DNA of 64,000 bases, taken from the NCBI GenBank assembly GCA_050249535.1, contig JBFWQI010000009.1, positions 1-64,000 of the forward strand, in the 5' to 3' direction. The stretch is from JADJXM01 sp937967285 (lineage in GTDB: Bacteria > Acidobacteriota > Blastocatellia > RBC074). Of this stretch, positions 24,772-38,386 are shown one piece after another (the first letter of the stretch is position 1; every line of letters begins with the position of its first letter). Under the pieces are notes generated by a model that worked only from the letters and a program-made list of their open reading frames with translations, did not search any database and was not told the origin of the DNA. The position numbers and the translations under genes were made by a program.

Positions 24772-25866
24772 TTAGATCGGGACATCGTGTGAAGCGCTCT
24801 GGGACGTGGAGATCCGCCGCTTATCATAGACCTGGGTAGTGGTGATATGGCGATGCCCGAGCAGATCCTGGACTTTGCGGATATCGACTCCAGCATCGAG
24901 CAAGAGAGTCGCAGTCGTCGCCCTGAGCGAGTGGGGAGTATAGACACATCGCTCAACCTTACTTCCATCCTCGATCTCTTCTTCCTTCATCGCTCCGGGC
25001 AGTCTATCCAGATACCCTTGAATGACGCGATACATCGTGGCCGGATCCATGGCCCGATTTGAGAGATTCTTCCGACTCTTTGGAGCAGCCTGGGCACGGA
25101 ATAATGGCCCCGAAGTAATCCCGGCCTTCTCGATATATTCGCCGATCGCCTGGGCGGCATTGAAGTGTAGACCTATGGTCCGCCTTTTGTCGCCCTTCTC
25201 GTGAAGCTTTAAGGTCGCCTCATGACCATCCTGATGAAAATCCGAGACCTTCAAGCGGCATCCTGTCGTCAACCGAATCCCTGTATATAGATAGACCTTG
25301 AGGATCGCCCGGTCTCGATAATCGATCAGATCGTCTCCTGCAGGCATGGTCATCAATTGCCTGGCTCTGGTTGCACTCAAGGCTCTGGTCTCATCCCGGG
25401 CATCGGCAGACCCTCGAGGGACAAACTGGGCGTGAGCGGGATTTGGAACCGTGATTGGAAGCCTCAGCTCCGCGGCCGCGGCCGAGAGATACTTGTAGAA
25501 GGCCGAGAGCGAAGAGACCCTCCGGAGGATCGTCTTGGGCGCCATTCCGGATTCAAGCATGAAGCCGCGCCAGTCGAGGACATCCGTGATCGTCACCCTG
25601 AGCATCTCGGTCGAGCCTTCAGGCCACGCAATCTTGACAAAGTCGACGAAGGACATGACGTCAGCCCGATACGCACGACGCGTGTGCCGGCTGTGACAGC
25701 GATTGACCCAGGCCTCAAAGATCTCGGCGACCGACAGATAAAATTTCTGCACACGCGCACTGATCTCGCGAGTCTCGTGTCCGGAGATGATCGCCGGCAG
25801 ATTTTCGTTCTCAGCGTCATCTCGCCGCACAATCATATTTTTTTCGTAGCCAGTTTCGTCGTTCAT
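24772..25866 (-). CDS. Tyrosine recombinase (integrase, XerC/D-like)
   Basis: A 364-residue site-specific recombinase. The N-terminal SAM-like core-binding domain spans about 40-130. The catalytic domain shows all expected residues: Arg in YTGIRLTT, Lys in HEKGDKRR, His-x-x-Arg in HSLRATTA, His in GHRH and the nucleophilic Tyr in TQVYDKR. It is intact and is the only recombinase in the island bordered by the 90-bp repeats, so it is the likely integrase. An 11-bp perfect palindrome with an 8-bp spacer, the shape of a recombinase core site, lies 47 bp upstream of its start. Confidence 0.88.
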   Translation of the reverse strand: MNDETGYEKNMIVRRDDAENENLPAIISGHETREISARVQKFYLSVAEIFEAWVNRCHSRHTRRAYRADVMSFVDFVKIAWPEGSTEMLRVTITDVLDWRGFMLESGMAPKTILRRVSSLSAFYKYLSAAAAELRLPITVPNPAHAQFVPRGSADARDETRALSATRARQLMTMPAGDDLIDYRDRAILKVYLYTGIRLTTGCRLKVSDFHQDGHEATLKLHEKGDKRRTIGLHFNAAQAIGEYIEKAGITSGPLFRAQAAPKSRKNLSNRAMDPATMYRVIQGYLDRLPGAMKEEEIEDGSKVERCVYTPHSLRATTATLLLDAGVDIRKVQDLLGHRHITTTQVYDKRRISTSQSASHDVPI

Positions 25867-25912
25867 ATAAGCCCTTGGATAGCAACCACTTCCCCGATTT
25901 TCTCATCCCTTA

Positions 25913-25942
25913 TATGCAAGATAACAGATTTTATCTTGCATA
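25913..25942. promoter_or_regulatory. loxP-like inverted repeat upstream of integrase
   Basis: Perfect 11-bp arms TATGCAAGATA / TATCTTGCATA around an 8-bp spacer ACAGATTT. The geometry fits the core site of a tyrosine recombinase or an operator for autoregulation of the integrase gene. No second copy was noticed at the island borders. Confidence 0.55.
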
Positions 25943-26079
25943 ATAATCATAATAGGGAAGTCGGCAATTTCTGTCAATTTCAGAGGGTGAACAACAAGAC
26001 CAAAATATCAGTTCGTTGATCAGCGGCACCAGTCTAAGTCTCCGACATTATTGGGAACTGGAAGGAAAATAGGCACCAC

Positions 26080-26631
26080 TTAGGACACAACTCGACCATC
26101 GGAAAGAAGAAGCGAAACTGAAGGAGAATCCATAAATCTCAAGTTCAGCCGAGCTTTCTCGACGAAGTATTCAGTAACTACATCTTTGTCGTATCGCCAA
26201 AGCTCCTGGCCTGTTTTAGTGAAAGCAATGACCCCGATTTCGTGAATTCCCAAAATGAAGCCTTGCTGGGGTAAATACAAAAATGAGCTTAAGAGCGAAT
26301 CAAACACCAGTCTGAAACTTTGCATTCCATCTTTGAGGCGAATCCCTACTGCTTCCTTGTTGAATCCTAAAATCATCAACTCATCTTCTGGCAAAAGTAA
26401 TAAATGTGGCGCAAGTGATCCCTGCTCAGAACATATGCCCAATCCGAACTGACGGCTTCCAATCCTTCCACAATCAAGAGAGACTGTTAGCAGATAAAAC
26501 TTGCTTTCGTCTTCCGTATCTTCTCCTAAAAGCAAACTCCCATAAGTACAGGTCATAAGTCTGCTCTTTAGCTCATTCTCTGTTTCCAAAGAAGTAACCT
26601 CGATTGTGTGAGACAAAAATGAAATCAGCAT
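26080..26631 (-). CDS. Candidate immunity protein for second RHS toxin
   Basis: A 183-residue protein, 9 bp downstream of the second RHS gene on the same strand. It is predicted to be beta-rich with hydrophobic strands (LLLLPEDELMILGF, GFILGIHEIGVIAFTKTGQELWRY, the latter like a propeller blade). No named family is recognised. Its base composition is lower in G+C than the RHS core. Immunity function is inferred from its place directly after the toxin tip. Confidence 0.6.
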   Translation of the reverse strand: MLISFLSHTIEVTSLETENELKSRLMTCTYGSLLLGEDTEDESKFYLLTVSLDCGRIGSRQFGLGICSEQGSLAPHLLLLPEDELMILGFNKEAVGIRLKDGMQSFRLVFDSLLSSFLYLPQQGFILGIHEIGVIAFTKTGQELWRYDKDVVTEYFVEKARLNLRFMDSPSVSLLLSDGRVVS

Positions 26632-26640
26632 AGCTGTCCT

Positions 26641-28473
26641 CTATTTCGCGCCTGCTTTTACCACCACTGTGATAAGTTTATTTCCTTCCCAGATCGTTTG
26701 CAGCTTGACAGCTTTTCCTCCAGGCCCCATCAAAAGTGACTCTTTCAAGACTCTTCCATTAGCCTGCATAATGCCGCCTGGTTGATTGGCAATCCTAGTG
26801 AGATGCTCGGTTAAATGCTCTCTTGTTGCCGCTGAGTTTGGCAAACCAATTCGCTCCAACTCTCTGAGCATGCCTGCAGATCGCTTAGCACTGTAGGTAT
26901 TGCCGGCTGCCTTCCCAAGTATATAGTCAAGCTTACTACCGAGTTCCACAGTTTCTTGCAGCCCTTTTTTGGCAGCGTATTTGGCCCACAAAACAGATGC
27001 GCCGGCAGCTATCCCTTTAAGGCTTAGCCTGGCAGGGATAAACAGGCCTGCAATATCCCAGGAGGCATCTACTACTCGGCCTGTGGCTATGGGCCGGCTC
27101 TGGGAAGAGCTGCCATCTTTGTTTTCACCAAAGAAAACCGCTGCATTGCCACCATCGACAAAAACCATCAAGCTCGGATTTGCCGCAGTTGGAATAAAGG
27201 CTGTGTACCCCTTACCAGGTGAGGTGTAAGAACCATCATCATTCGGATTCACCCATTGAATGTCTGTGATCTCGTTGCCGTACTGCCTGTAAAACCACCG
27301 ACGCCCATCGGGATCAACACGGCTCAGCGGATTGTTTGAAGTGTATGCGTAGAGGTTCCAAGTTTGAGGATCACTTTCATACTGCCCAACCAAAAGAGCA
27401 TCAGGACTCGTGAATCTCCCCTGCACATTAGCGAAATATCTTGCCTGAGCAAAATCCAGCTCCGTTTCACTGTCTCTCTCATACCCGACAAACTGTTTCC
27501 GCTGACCATCCGCCTGAGCCGATGATGTCCAGGCCGCCCCTGTCGTCCGCACACCATACCCGGCAGACAACTCCTCCCCAAACGGTGCGTAGTCATGACG
27601 CCCGCTGGTCACTACTGCACCGCTGCTGTTCGTCCATACCCGAGGGGTCCCCAGATGATCAGCCGTCGCGTACTTCACCACATTGGTCGGCTCAACCGTC
27701 GCTACCAGGGCTCCGCCTTTGTATACATATTCTTTTGTCAGTGAACTTGTGCCCTCATCGTATTCTGCTATCAATTGCCCCGCAAGATTGTACACGAATC
27801 GGGTCGCAACGCCTCCGATTATCTTCTTCACCCGATGGCCGTCCGCGTCATACCAGTACTTGCTGGTCAGGCTCGACACAACCGCCGTCGCCATCCTGTT
27901 CTCGCCGTCGTAGCTGTAGGTCTTGCTGCCCGGCTCGACGGTCAGATTTCCCGCATTGTCATACGTGTACCCGGTCTTCGAGATGCGGTTGCTTGAGCTG
28001 CTGAAATCTGCCAACTCCAGGGCGCTCCCGCCCTGATTCAGGTTAGATGACGTGCTCGCCACCGTCATCCCTCGATTGCCCCATCGGTCGTAAGCGAAGG
28101 TCTGATACCATGCCCGGCTCCCGTCGTTGAGGGTTCCGTTGTTGTGTTCCACGCCGTAGCCCAGCCTGTTCACACCGTCATACTGGTAGGTCTGCGAATA
28201 TTGCAGCGTCCCGCCGATCGTGTACTTGATGCGGCCGATATTGCCGTTGTTCTGCCCGGTCAGAATAGAGCCGTCGGCGTCGTTCGGGCTGCTGACCGTC
28301 CCGTAAATGTAATTCAGCTTGAAGATCGAGTCCGAAGATCCGCTCGTGCCGAGTTTGATTTCGGCGGGCTGCAGCCTGCTGTTGTACGACTCCGCATGGA
28401 TCAGGTTGCCCCCTGCCGCGTACTTTTCCGATGCCAGCCCGCCAAATGCCTCATAGCTCATATCGCTAAGCAA
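26641..28473 (-). CDS. RHS protein, 5'-truncated, with distinct toxin tip
   Basis: A 610-residue RHS C-terminal fragment. YD repeats (YTYDNAGNL, KTYSYDGENR, YWYDADGHRV) lead to the core end (DHLGTPRV, FGEELSAG, ELDFAQARYFANVQGRF, NLYAYTSNNPLSRVDPDGR). The tip of about 220 residues contains KLDYILGKAAGN, LRELERIGLP and ESLLMGPGG motifs that I have seen in other polymorphic toxins but cannot tie to a catalytic activity. The start used is TTG at 28473; the frame is open to 28612 with RHS-like sequence, so the large N-terminal part is missing. Without it, it may be a silent tip that needs recombination to be used. Confidence 0.78.
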   Translation of the reverse strand: MLSDMSYEAFGGLASEKYAAGGNLIHAESYNSRLQPAEIKLGTSGSSDSIFKLNYIYGTVSSPNDADGSILTGQNNGNIGRIKYTIGGTLQYSQTYQYDGVNRLGYGVEHNNGTLNDGSRAWYQTFAYDRWGNRGMTVASTSSNLNQGGSALELADFSSSSNRISKTGYTYDNAGNLTVEPGSKTYSYDGENRMATAVVSSLTSKYWYDADGHRVKKIIGGVATRFVYNLAGQLIAEYDEGTSSLTKEYVYKGGALVATVEPTNVVKYATADHLGTPRVWTNSSGAVVTSGRHDYAPFGEELSAGYGVRTTGAAWTSSAQADGQRKQFVGYERDSETELDFAQARYFANVQGRFTSPDALLVGQYESDPQTWNLYAYTSNNPLSRVDPDGRRWFYRQYGNEITDIQWVNPNDDGSYTSPGKGYTAFIPTAANPSLMVFVDGGNAAVFFGENKDGSSSQSRPIATGRVVDASWDIAGLFIPARLSLKGIAAGASVLWAKYAAKKGLQETVELGSKLDYILGKAAGNTYSAKRSAGMLRELERIGLPNSAATREHLTEHLTRIANQPGGIMQANGRVLKESLLMGPGGKAVKLQTIWEGNKLITVVVKAGAK

Positions 28474-28691
28474 TGTCGTGCCGCTCGTACTCAGGCCGGA
28501 GACTCGCCCCGACAGGCTGTTATCTTCGGCTCCGTTGGAGCCTGTGTCCCAATCTTTCTTGTTCCGATTTAGAAAGGAACCGGCAATTTGACAGATTACT
28601 GCGATCCTGTATCATGAATCTAGAATTCTTGATTTTAGTAATTCTTGATTATGCTAAACAGTCAACAACCCTGATCGAAAAGGTTATCGCT

Positions 28692-29400
<709 letters not shown>

Positions 29401-29437
29401 AAGGGACTCGCCTGAAATCCGGGAACGAGCGGTTCGG

Positions 29438-29526
29438 AGGCCAGTAAGATGTGAAATTGAGGGAAGGTTCCGGATAGACCGGCCGGCCTTATTTGCCGAA
29501 GGTCAATTTGACGGTTTCGCGCCTGC
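29438..29526. repeat. Island border direct repeat, right copy (att-like)
   Basis: Partner of 21870-21959. It covers the last codons of the PDZ gene and the region just downstream. Identity to the left copy ends abruptly at 29526/21959. Confidence 0.75.
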
Positions 29527-31084
29527 GGACGACGGTGATCTCTTTCTGTGTGCTGTCCAGGGCGGCAGTCAGGTCCTGCACCGAATTGACGGCCGATCCC
29601 CCGACGTGAGTGATCACATCGCCTGCCTTGAGTCCCGCCGCTTCGGCCTTTCCGCCCTCGGTGATCTTTGAGACAAGCAGGCCGTTGGTGACGGTGAAGT
29701 AGTTCATCAACTGTCCGGTGAGCGGCTGCGTCTCAAGTCCGTAGAGGACGCGAATCCGGATCTCGGGCGGGGCCGGCCGGGTGACGGCTCCGACGAAGAC
29801 CCGCATCATCCCGACGCGTGATTCGAAGCTCGATCGGTTGGGATCGTCCTGAGGCATGGTCTTGAGCTCATCTTCCATGCTCTCGAGCCGACGGGCGAAT
29901 GCTATCAACTGCTGTTCCGGCTCAGTCGCCGGCGCGGGGATGAGCGTTGCCCTGAAGACCTTGTATTCATTGCCGCGTTTGACCTGCAGCGTGATCCGGC
30001 TGTCGGCCGGGATCTGCCTGATGATCGACGCCAGTTGCGCGTAGGTCTGGACCCGGCGATCGTTGATCGCAAGCAGGATGTCGCGGGCCTGCATGCCCGC
30101 CTTGTCGGCGGGGCTGTCGGGAGCAACCGCGGTGATCCGCACTCCGAGGTCGGCGGTCGACGGCCTGCTGGTCGCCGTCGGCAGCGACGGAGCGGCATCC
30201 ATGCCGGTCGCGCCGAGCCATCCGTGAGCGATGCTGCGATTGACTGAAGTTATCGTCGAGACGATCTCCTTCACCCTCGAGATCGGATAGACCAGATGCG
30301 GACCCTTGCTGCCGGTATCGTAGATGGCGATACCGAATACCGAATTGTCTTTTTCGAGGATCAGGCTGCAGTCCTGGACCGGAGTCAGTTCCGGTTTGAT
30401 CAGGTGATAGATCTGGTTATCGGGATTGTACCTGAAGTCGCGGACCGCCTTGACGATCTGCCCCTGATAGAAGTTGCGTCTCGGACTGCCGAGCGTGATG
30501 CCCGACTGCATGCTCTGACCCTGGTTGGGATGGAATCCGTAGAGCCTGACCAGCAGCCGCGCCGGAAGTCTGGCATGGTCCGAAAAGCGCGCGGTTTTGA
30601 GGTCGACTCCGTCGACCTTGAGGACGGAGAGACCCGTCACCGTATCCATGCCGATAAAGCGAGCTGAAGTCGGACGTGTGTCGATCGCCCTGACCGTCAC
30701 GTCGATCGGCGGACGGCTCGGCGTGACATCGATCAGCCGTGTTACCACGTGACCCTCACCGTCCAGAACAAGACCGAGCGTGATCCGCTTGCGCTGCATC
30801 GAGGGCAGCGGCTCGCCGTCCAGTGTCATGATGTTCTCTTCGCCGCCGAACTGCTGCGTCAGGTCGATCGTCTGGGTGACCCAGACCCAGCCGACAGGCT
30901 CAGACTGTCGGAGCGTGATCGTGGGAAGCTGGTCTGTTACGGGCGGCTGTTTTCCGGGCGGGGAATTCGGGGTGCGCCGTCTGGTTTGTCCCGGCGCAAT
31001 CATGAAAAGAGCCAGTATCCATAACGAAATCAACAGGATACGTGGTATGGCTGGAAAGTGCATCCGAATCAAGTCAGTCATCAA
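29489..31084 (-). CDS. DegP-like PDZ protein lacking the catalytic triad
   Basis: A 531-residue exported protein; signal anchor near residues 15-31. Residues 60-300 resemble a trypsin-like HtrA domain: GEGHVVTRLIDV stands where the His strand lies and TGLSVLKVDG where the Asp strand lies, but the GNSGGP serine motif is replaced by DCSLILEKDNSVFG. Thus it should be a pseudoprotease. Two PDZ domains follow, about 305-385 (GVRITAVAPDSPADKAGMQ) and 450-528 (VSKITEGGKAEAAGLKAGDVI). It probably binds misfolded or partner protein termini at the envelope. The 3' end of the gene is the insertion point of the island. Confidence 0.82.
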   Translation of the reverse strand: MMTDLIRMHFPAIPRILLISLWILALFMIAPGQTRRRTPNSPPGKQPPVTDQLPTITLRQSEPVGWVWVTQTIDLTQQFGGEENIMTLDGEPLPSMQRKRITLGLVLDGEGHVVTRLIDVTPSRPPIDVTVRAIDTRPTSARFIGMDTVTGLSVLKVDGVDLKTARFSDHARLPARLLVRLYGFHPNQGQSMQSGITLGSPRRNFYQGQIVKAVRDFRYNPDNQIYHLIKPELTPVQDCSLILEKDNSVFGIAIYDTGSKGPHLVYPISRVKEIVSTITSVNRSIAHGWLGATGMDAAPSLPTATSRPSTADLGVRITAVAPDSPADKAGMQARDILLAINDRRVQTYAQLASIIRQIPADSRITLQVKRGNEYKVFRATLIPAPATEPEQQLIAFARRLESMEDELKTMPQDDPNRSSFESRVGMMRVFVGAVTRPAPPEIRIRVLYGLETQPLTGQLMNYFTVTNGLLVSKITEGGKAEAAGLKAGDVITHVGGSAVNSVQDLTAALDSTQKEITVVRRRETVKLTFGK

Positions 31085-31090
31085 AGGACT

Positions 31091-31123
31091 AAGGCCGCAG
31101 GGGGAAAAGCTTCCTGCGGCCTT
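31091..31123. terminator. Hairpin between anti-sigma and PDZ genes
   Basis: A perfect 11-bp stem AAGGCCGCAGG / CCTGCGGCCTT with an 11-nt loop, placed 24 bp after the anti-sigma stop. T-poor flanks make Rho independence uncertain. Confidence 0.5.
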
Positions 31124-31146
31124 GTTCTGTTGCGGTTCAGGTCGAT

Positions 31147-31815
31147 TCAGATCGACGGAACGTAAGATGCGTTCCGGGCCAGATTGGCGGCCGGGGCTTC
31201 GGCGCCGATCAGCGTCGTTCTCGACGAGGCCGCGATCACCTGACCGCGCTCACGATTGTAAACCCGCAGAGTCTCGCCGCCGGTTTCTACCGGATTGAGG
31301 CGCTTCGCTTCCACCGGAACACTTGCCCGCGTAGCGCTGACGGTCCGGCGAATCTCCTCCGTGCGAACCGGGGAACTCTTCTCAACCGTAACCGCTGTCT
31401 CGATCGGCGCCGTCCGAACCGGCGCGGTGCTCACCTGAGCGATATTTTCAGCCGGCGCGACGATCTCATCCTTGCGGTCGATGAAGACCGTGGTCAGCGT
31501 CACCGCAAGGGCCAGCGTCGCAACGGTTGTCGCAGCCTGCCCCCACGAGAAGGATCTCGACCAGAGCGCTTCGAGACCCGCCAGGATCCCGCGCGGCTCA
31601 GCCTTCTCCCGCGCGATTCGGGCCCGCAGCCGGAAATCGAAATCCGACGGCGCTTCAACCCGCGGCTGCGCGCTCAAAAGCGATAACAGGGCAGTGGTCT
31701 GATCGGCATAACGACTGCAATCAGCGCATCCGTTCAGATGCGACTTCGCATCGGCGCCCAGGGGCGACCGCTTCGACATCGTATCGATTGCAACTCGAAT
31801 GTCTCGACAATTCAT
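31147..31815 (-). CDS. Zinc-finger anti-sigma factor
   Basis: A 222-residue protein starting MNCRDIRVAID, with a zinc-binding anti-sigma domain (H-x3-C-x2-C in SHLNGCADC, near residues 27-35). One transmembrane helix (about 95-115, TVATLALAVTLTTVFI) and a periplasmic Thr/Val/Glu-rich tail follow. It would hold the ECF sigma factor encoded just upstream at the membrane. The ATG at 31813-31815 is chosen because the domain starts there; the frame is open further upstream but overlaps the sigma gene. Confidence 0.82.
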   Translation of the reverse strand: MNCRDIRVAIDTMSKRSPLGADAKSHLNGCADCSRYADQTTALLSLLSAQPRVEAPSDFDFRLRARIAREKAEPRGILAGLEALWSRSFSWGQAATTVATLALAVTLTTVFIDRKDEIVAPAENIAQVSTAPVRTAPIETAVTVEKSSPVRTEEIRRTVSATRASVPVEAKRLNPVETGGETLRVYNRERGQVIAASSRTTLIGAEAPAANLARNASYVPSI

Positions 31816-31886
31816 AGTATTTTTCTCCACCGTTTCGGGGGCTTGCTCCCCCGCCTGATTGATTAACGGTACATCAGATGATTGCT

Positions 31887-32771
<885 letters not shown>

Positions 32772-33098
32772 CTGCTTTCGCTCTCGACAGATGAGGTGTC
32801 GTTCCGGCGGTTGTTTCGGGGCATCGCCGACCTGCGAGCGATCAAAGAACAATCTCAAGTCCTTCCACGCCCGGTTACTCAAATGGTTCCATTAATTTAC
32901 ACGTTTTTTGCCATTTTCCCGGTGTATTAATCTTTACCACACATTAATTTACCTTCTCGCCGGCGTCGATTCGGGGATTTGCCGTGTAATTTTTCCACTG
33001 CTGCCGGCTCGATGTGTCATTCTTCCACGGATTCGGCTGCTCAGGCCACTCGGAAGAGATAAGTGACAGAAATATTATAACTCCGGCGGTGAGTAAGG
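32772..33098. other. Divergent regulatory region between sigma factor and peroxiredoxin genes
   Basis: Contains the unresolved 5' end of the sigma gene and about 220 bp of AT-richer sequence with the word ATTAATTTAC twice (near 32892 and 32943). No gene is seen. Confidence 0.45.
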
Positions 33099-33126
33099 TT
33101 GCGCTTTTTTCAGCGGCTTCTATAAT
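33099..33126 (+). promoter_or_regulatory. Sigma-70-type promoter of selenoprotein genes
   Basis: TTGCGC (33099-33104), a 16-bp spacer and a consensus TATAAT (33121-33126). This predicts a start near 33133 and a leader of about 100 nt before the peroxiredoxin ATG. Confidence 0.55.
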
Positions 33127-33230
33127 TGTGAAAGAATTATCAAAACTCTTTTAACTGAGTCGCGAGCGAAGTGCCGAGGTATGGAAGCGATGCGGCGAGG
33201 TTTTTGGGGGAAAAAACAGCAGGAGGTCAT

Positions 33231-33695
33231 ATGAGCTTAGAGATAGGAGAAGTTGCTCCGGATTTCGAGCTGAAGAGTCACCTTGGCGGGACTGTCAAGC
33301 TTTCGGATTTCCGTGGGGCGAAGAACATATTCATAGCGTTCTATCCGCTGGATTGGACGCCTGTCTGAACGGTGCAGATGCCGTCCTACGAAGCGGATTT
33401 GAGTCGCTTCGGGGACGCGGATACCCAGGTTCTGGGTATTTCAGTCGATTCGATACCGAGCCATGTTGCCTGGGCGAAGAGCCTGGGCGGGATCACCTAC
33501 CCGTTACTCTCCGATTTCGAACCCAAAGGAGCTGTTGCCAAAGCGTTTGGTGCCTATCGCGATGCCGATGGGATCACTGAACGGGCCCTTTTTGTATTGG
33601 ATAAGGAAGGCAAGGTCGTCTACAAGGACATCCATGACATCAGCCAGCAGCCGGACAATGAAGTAATACACGACGTGCTGCGGAAGTTGTCGTAG
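33231..33695 (+). CDS. Peroxiredoxin with in-frame UGA: selenoprotein
   Basis: A 154-residue AhpC/TSA-family peroxiredoxin if the UGA at 33366-33368 is read as selenocysteine (codon 46). Before it the frame gives FYPLDWTPV, after it TVQMPSYEADLSRFG; in Cys homologues this is the TPVC-T motif with the peroxidatic Cys, so Sec replaces the catalytic residue exactly. The frame stays intact after the UGA (GISVDSIPSHVAWAKSLGG, SDFEPKGAVAKAFG) to a UAG at 33693. AGGAGG lies 5 nt before the ATG. A hairpin 20 nt after the UGA (33389-33411) could be the bacterial SECIS. The enzyme should reduce peroxides with thioredoxin-like donors. SelABCD genes are not in this window. Confidence 0.88.
33389..33411 (+). 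promoter_or_regulatory. Candidate bacterial SECIS hairpin
   Basis: A perfect 7-bp stem CGAAGCG / CGCTTCG with a 9-nt loop GATTTGAGT. The loop begins with G and starts 27 nt after the UGA, which agrees with the published type of bacterial SECIS consensus (short stem, G in the first loop positions, roughly 16-37 nt from the UGA) as I remember it. Confidence 0.6.
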
Positions 33696-33701
33696 TCGGA
33701 A

Positions 33702-33730
33702 CGTGCCGGGCGGATATTCCGTCCGGCACG
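33702..33730 (+). terminator. Intercistronic hairpin between the two selenoprotein genes
   Basis: A 13-bp stem starting CGTGCCGG and closing CCGGCACG, with one wobble pair and a 3-nt loop. It lies 6 bp after the peroxiredoxin stop and 19 bp before the next ATG, with no long T tract. It could attenuate transcription or be an mRNA stability element. Confidence 0.45.
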
Positions 33731-33749
33731 CCTTCTGAATGGGGGATTT

Positions 33750-34436
33750 ATGATTTCACGCAAATGCGTTCCCTTCACGCCGCTCGACAGGGAGCTGTCG
33801 AAGTGCAGCGTGGCGCTGGTGACGGCGGCAGGGGTGCATCAGCGGGACCAGGAGCCGTTCAATATCGCCGATGAGCTTGGAGACCTGACTTATCGGGCGA
33901 TCCGCGGTGACATCCAGGCGTCGGAGTTGATGGTCACGCATCATCATTACGATCATACGGATGCGGACAGGGACATCAACGTGGTCTTTCCGATCGATGC
34001 GTTGAGGGCGCTGGCCGCGGAGGGAGTGATCGGAGAGGTGGCGCGGGAGCATGTGGGTTACATGGGATACACCATGCAGCTCAAGCAGATGTACGAGCAG
34101 ACGGCCCCTGCGATCGCGGAGTACGTCGACCGGACGGCCAAGGCCGATATCGTGATTCTGACCGGGGGCTGACCGAACGTCTGCCACCGGACGGTCGTCG
34201 CGGTACAGAGAGAGATCGAGATGAGGGGGATTCCGACGGTGCTGATCACGGTCAGTCCGGAGGTTTCGAGGCAGATGCGGCCGCCGAGGGCGATCTGTCC
34301 GAGGGACTTCAAGGTCGGGAATTCGCTGGGGCTCCCCGGCCAGACGGAGATCCACAGAAAGGTTCTGCTCGACGCCATCATGCAGTTGACGGGCCCGGCA
34401 CGGCCGGGCGAGGTGGTCGAGATCGAATATCCTTAG
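33750..34436 (+). CDS. GrdB/PrdB-like reductase selenoprotein with in-frame UGA
   Basis: A 228-residue protein when the UGA at 34170-34172 (codon 141) is read as selenocysteine. The first half contains ALVTAAGVHQ, HHHYDHTDADRDINVVFPID and EHVGYMGYTMQ, the second half PNVCHRTVVAVQREIE and GIPTVLITVSPEV. This is the layout of the glycine/sarcosine/betaine and D-proline reductase selenoprotein B family, in which Sec sits before a CHR-type motif. Those enzymes reductively cleave C-N bonds. Here no other Grd/Prd subunit is adjacent, so the substrate is unknown; other members in respiring bacteria are also orphans. The frame continues to UAG at 34434. A GGGGGA lies just before the ATG. Followed directly by a heptamer array. 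Confidence 0.87.
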
Positions 34437-34618
<182 letters not shown>

Positions 34619-34711
34619 TTGCCTTTTCAGCCGAGGCATCGGATAATCCAGCCGCTTTAATTACACATCGACTGGCGGGACACCGCCGACACAGAACACA
34701 AACAGCAACAG

Positions 34712-35929
<1,218 letters not shown>

Positions 35930-35939
35930 TGGTCATTCA

Positions 35940-36023
35940 TCCGCGAAGGGACACGAAGGGGTAACGAAGATCGTCCCGATCGGCGGAACTCCTCTTCGTG
36001 AATTCTTCGTGTCGCTTCGTGGA
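35940..36023. repeat. Inverted-repeat intergenic element
   Basis: Arms of 19 bp (35940-35958 and 36005-36023) with two mismatches, built from CGAAG/ACGAAG words. It lies between convergent MFS and small-protein genes and may act as a bidirectional terminator. Confidence 0.6.
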
Positions 36024-36032
36024 TGGAAATGT

Positions 36033-36272
<240 letters not shown>

Positions 36273-36392
36273 AATCCTCCTTGTGTTCCGAGAGGCCCCG
36301 AGAGGCCATGATTTCGGCCCGCTTCAGTAATCGCCGCGCCTGAATTTATACTATCTTTCCAGTGACATAAAAAGGTGAAGGAGAGAAAGCCG

Positions 36393-38386
<1,994 letters not shown>

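Noticed and set aside
33231..33368. Peroxiredoxin as a nonsense pseudogene ending at the UGA
   Set aside because: The frame continues intact for 108 codons with full family similarity and the stop falls on the catalytic Cys codon, as in selenoproteins.
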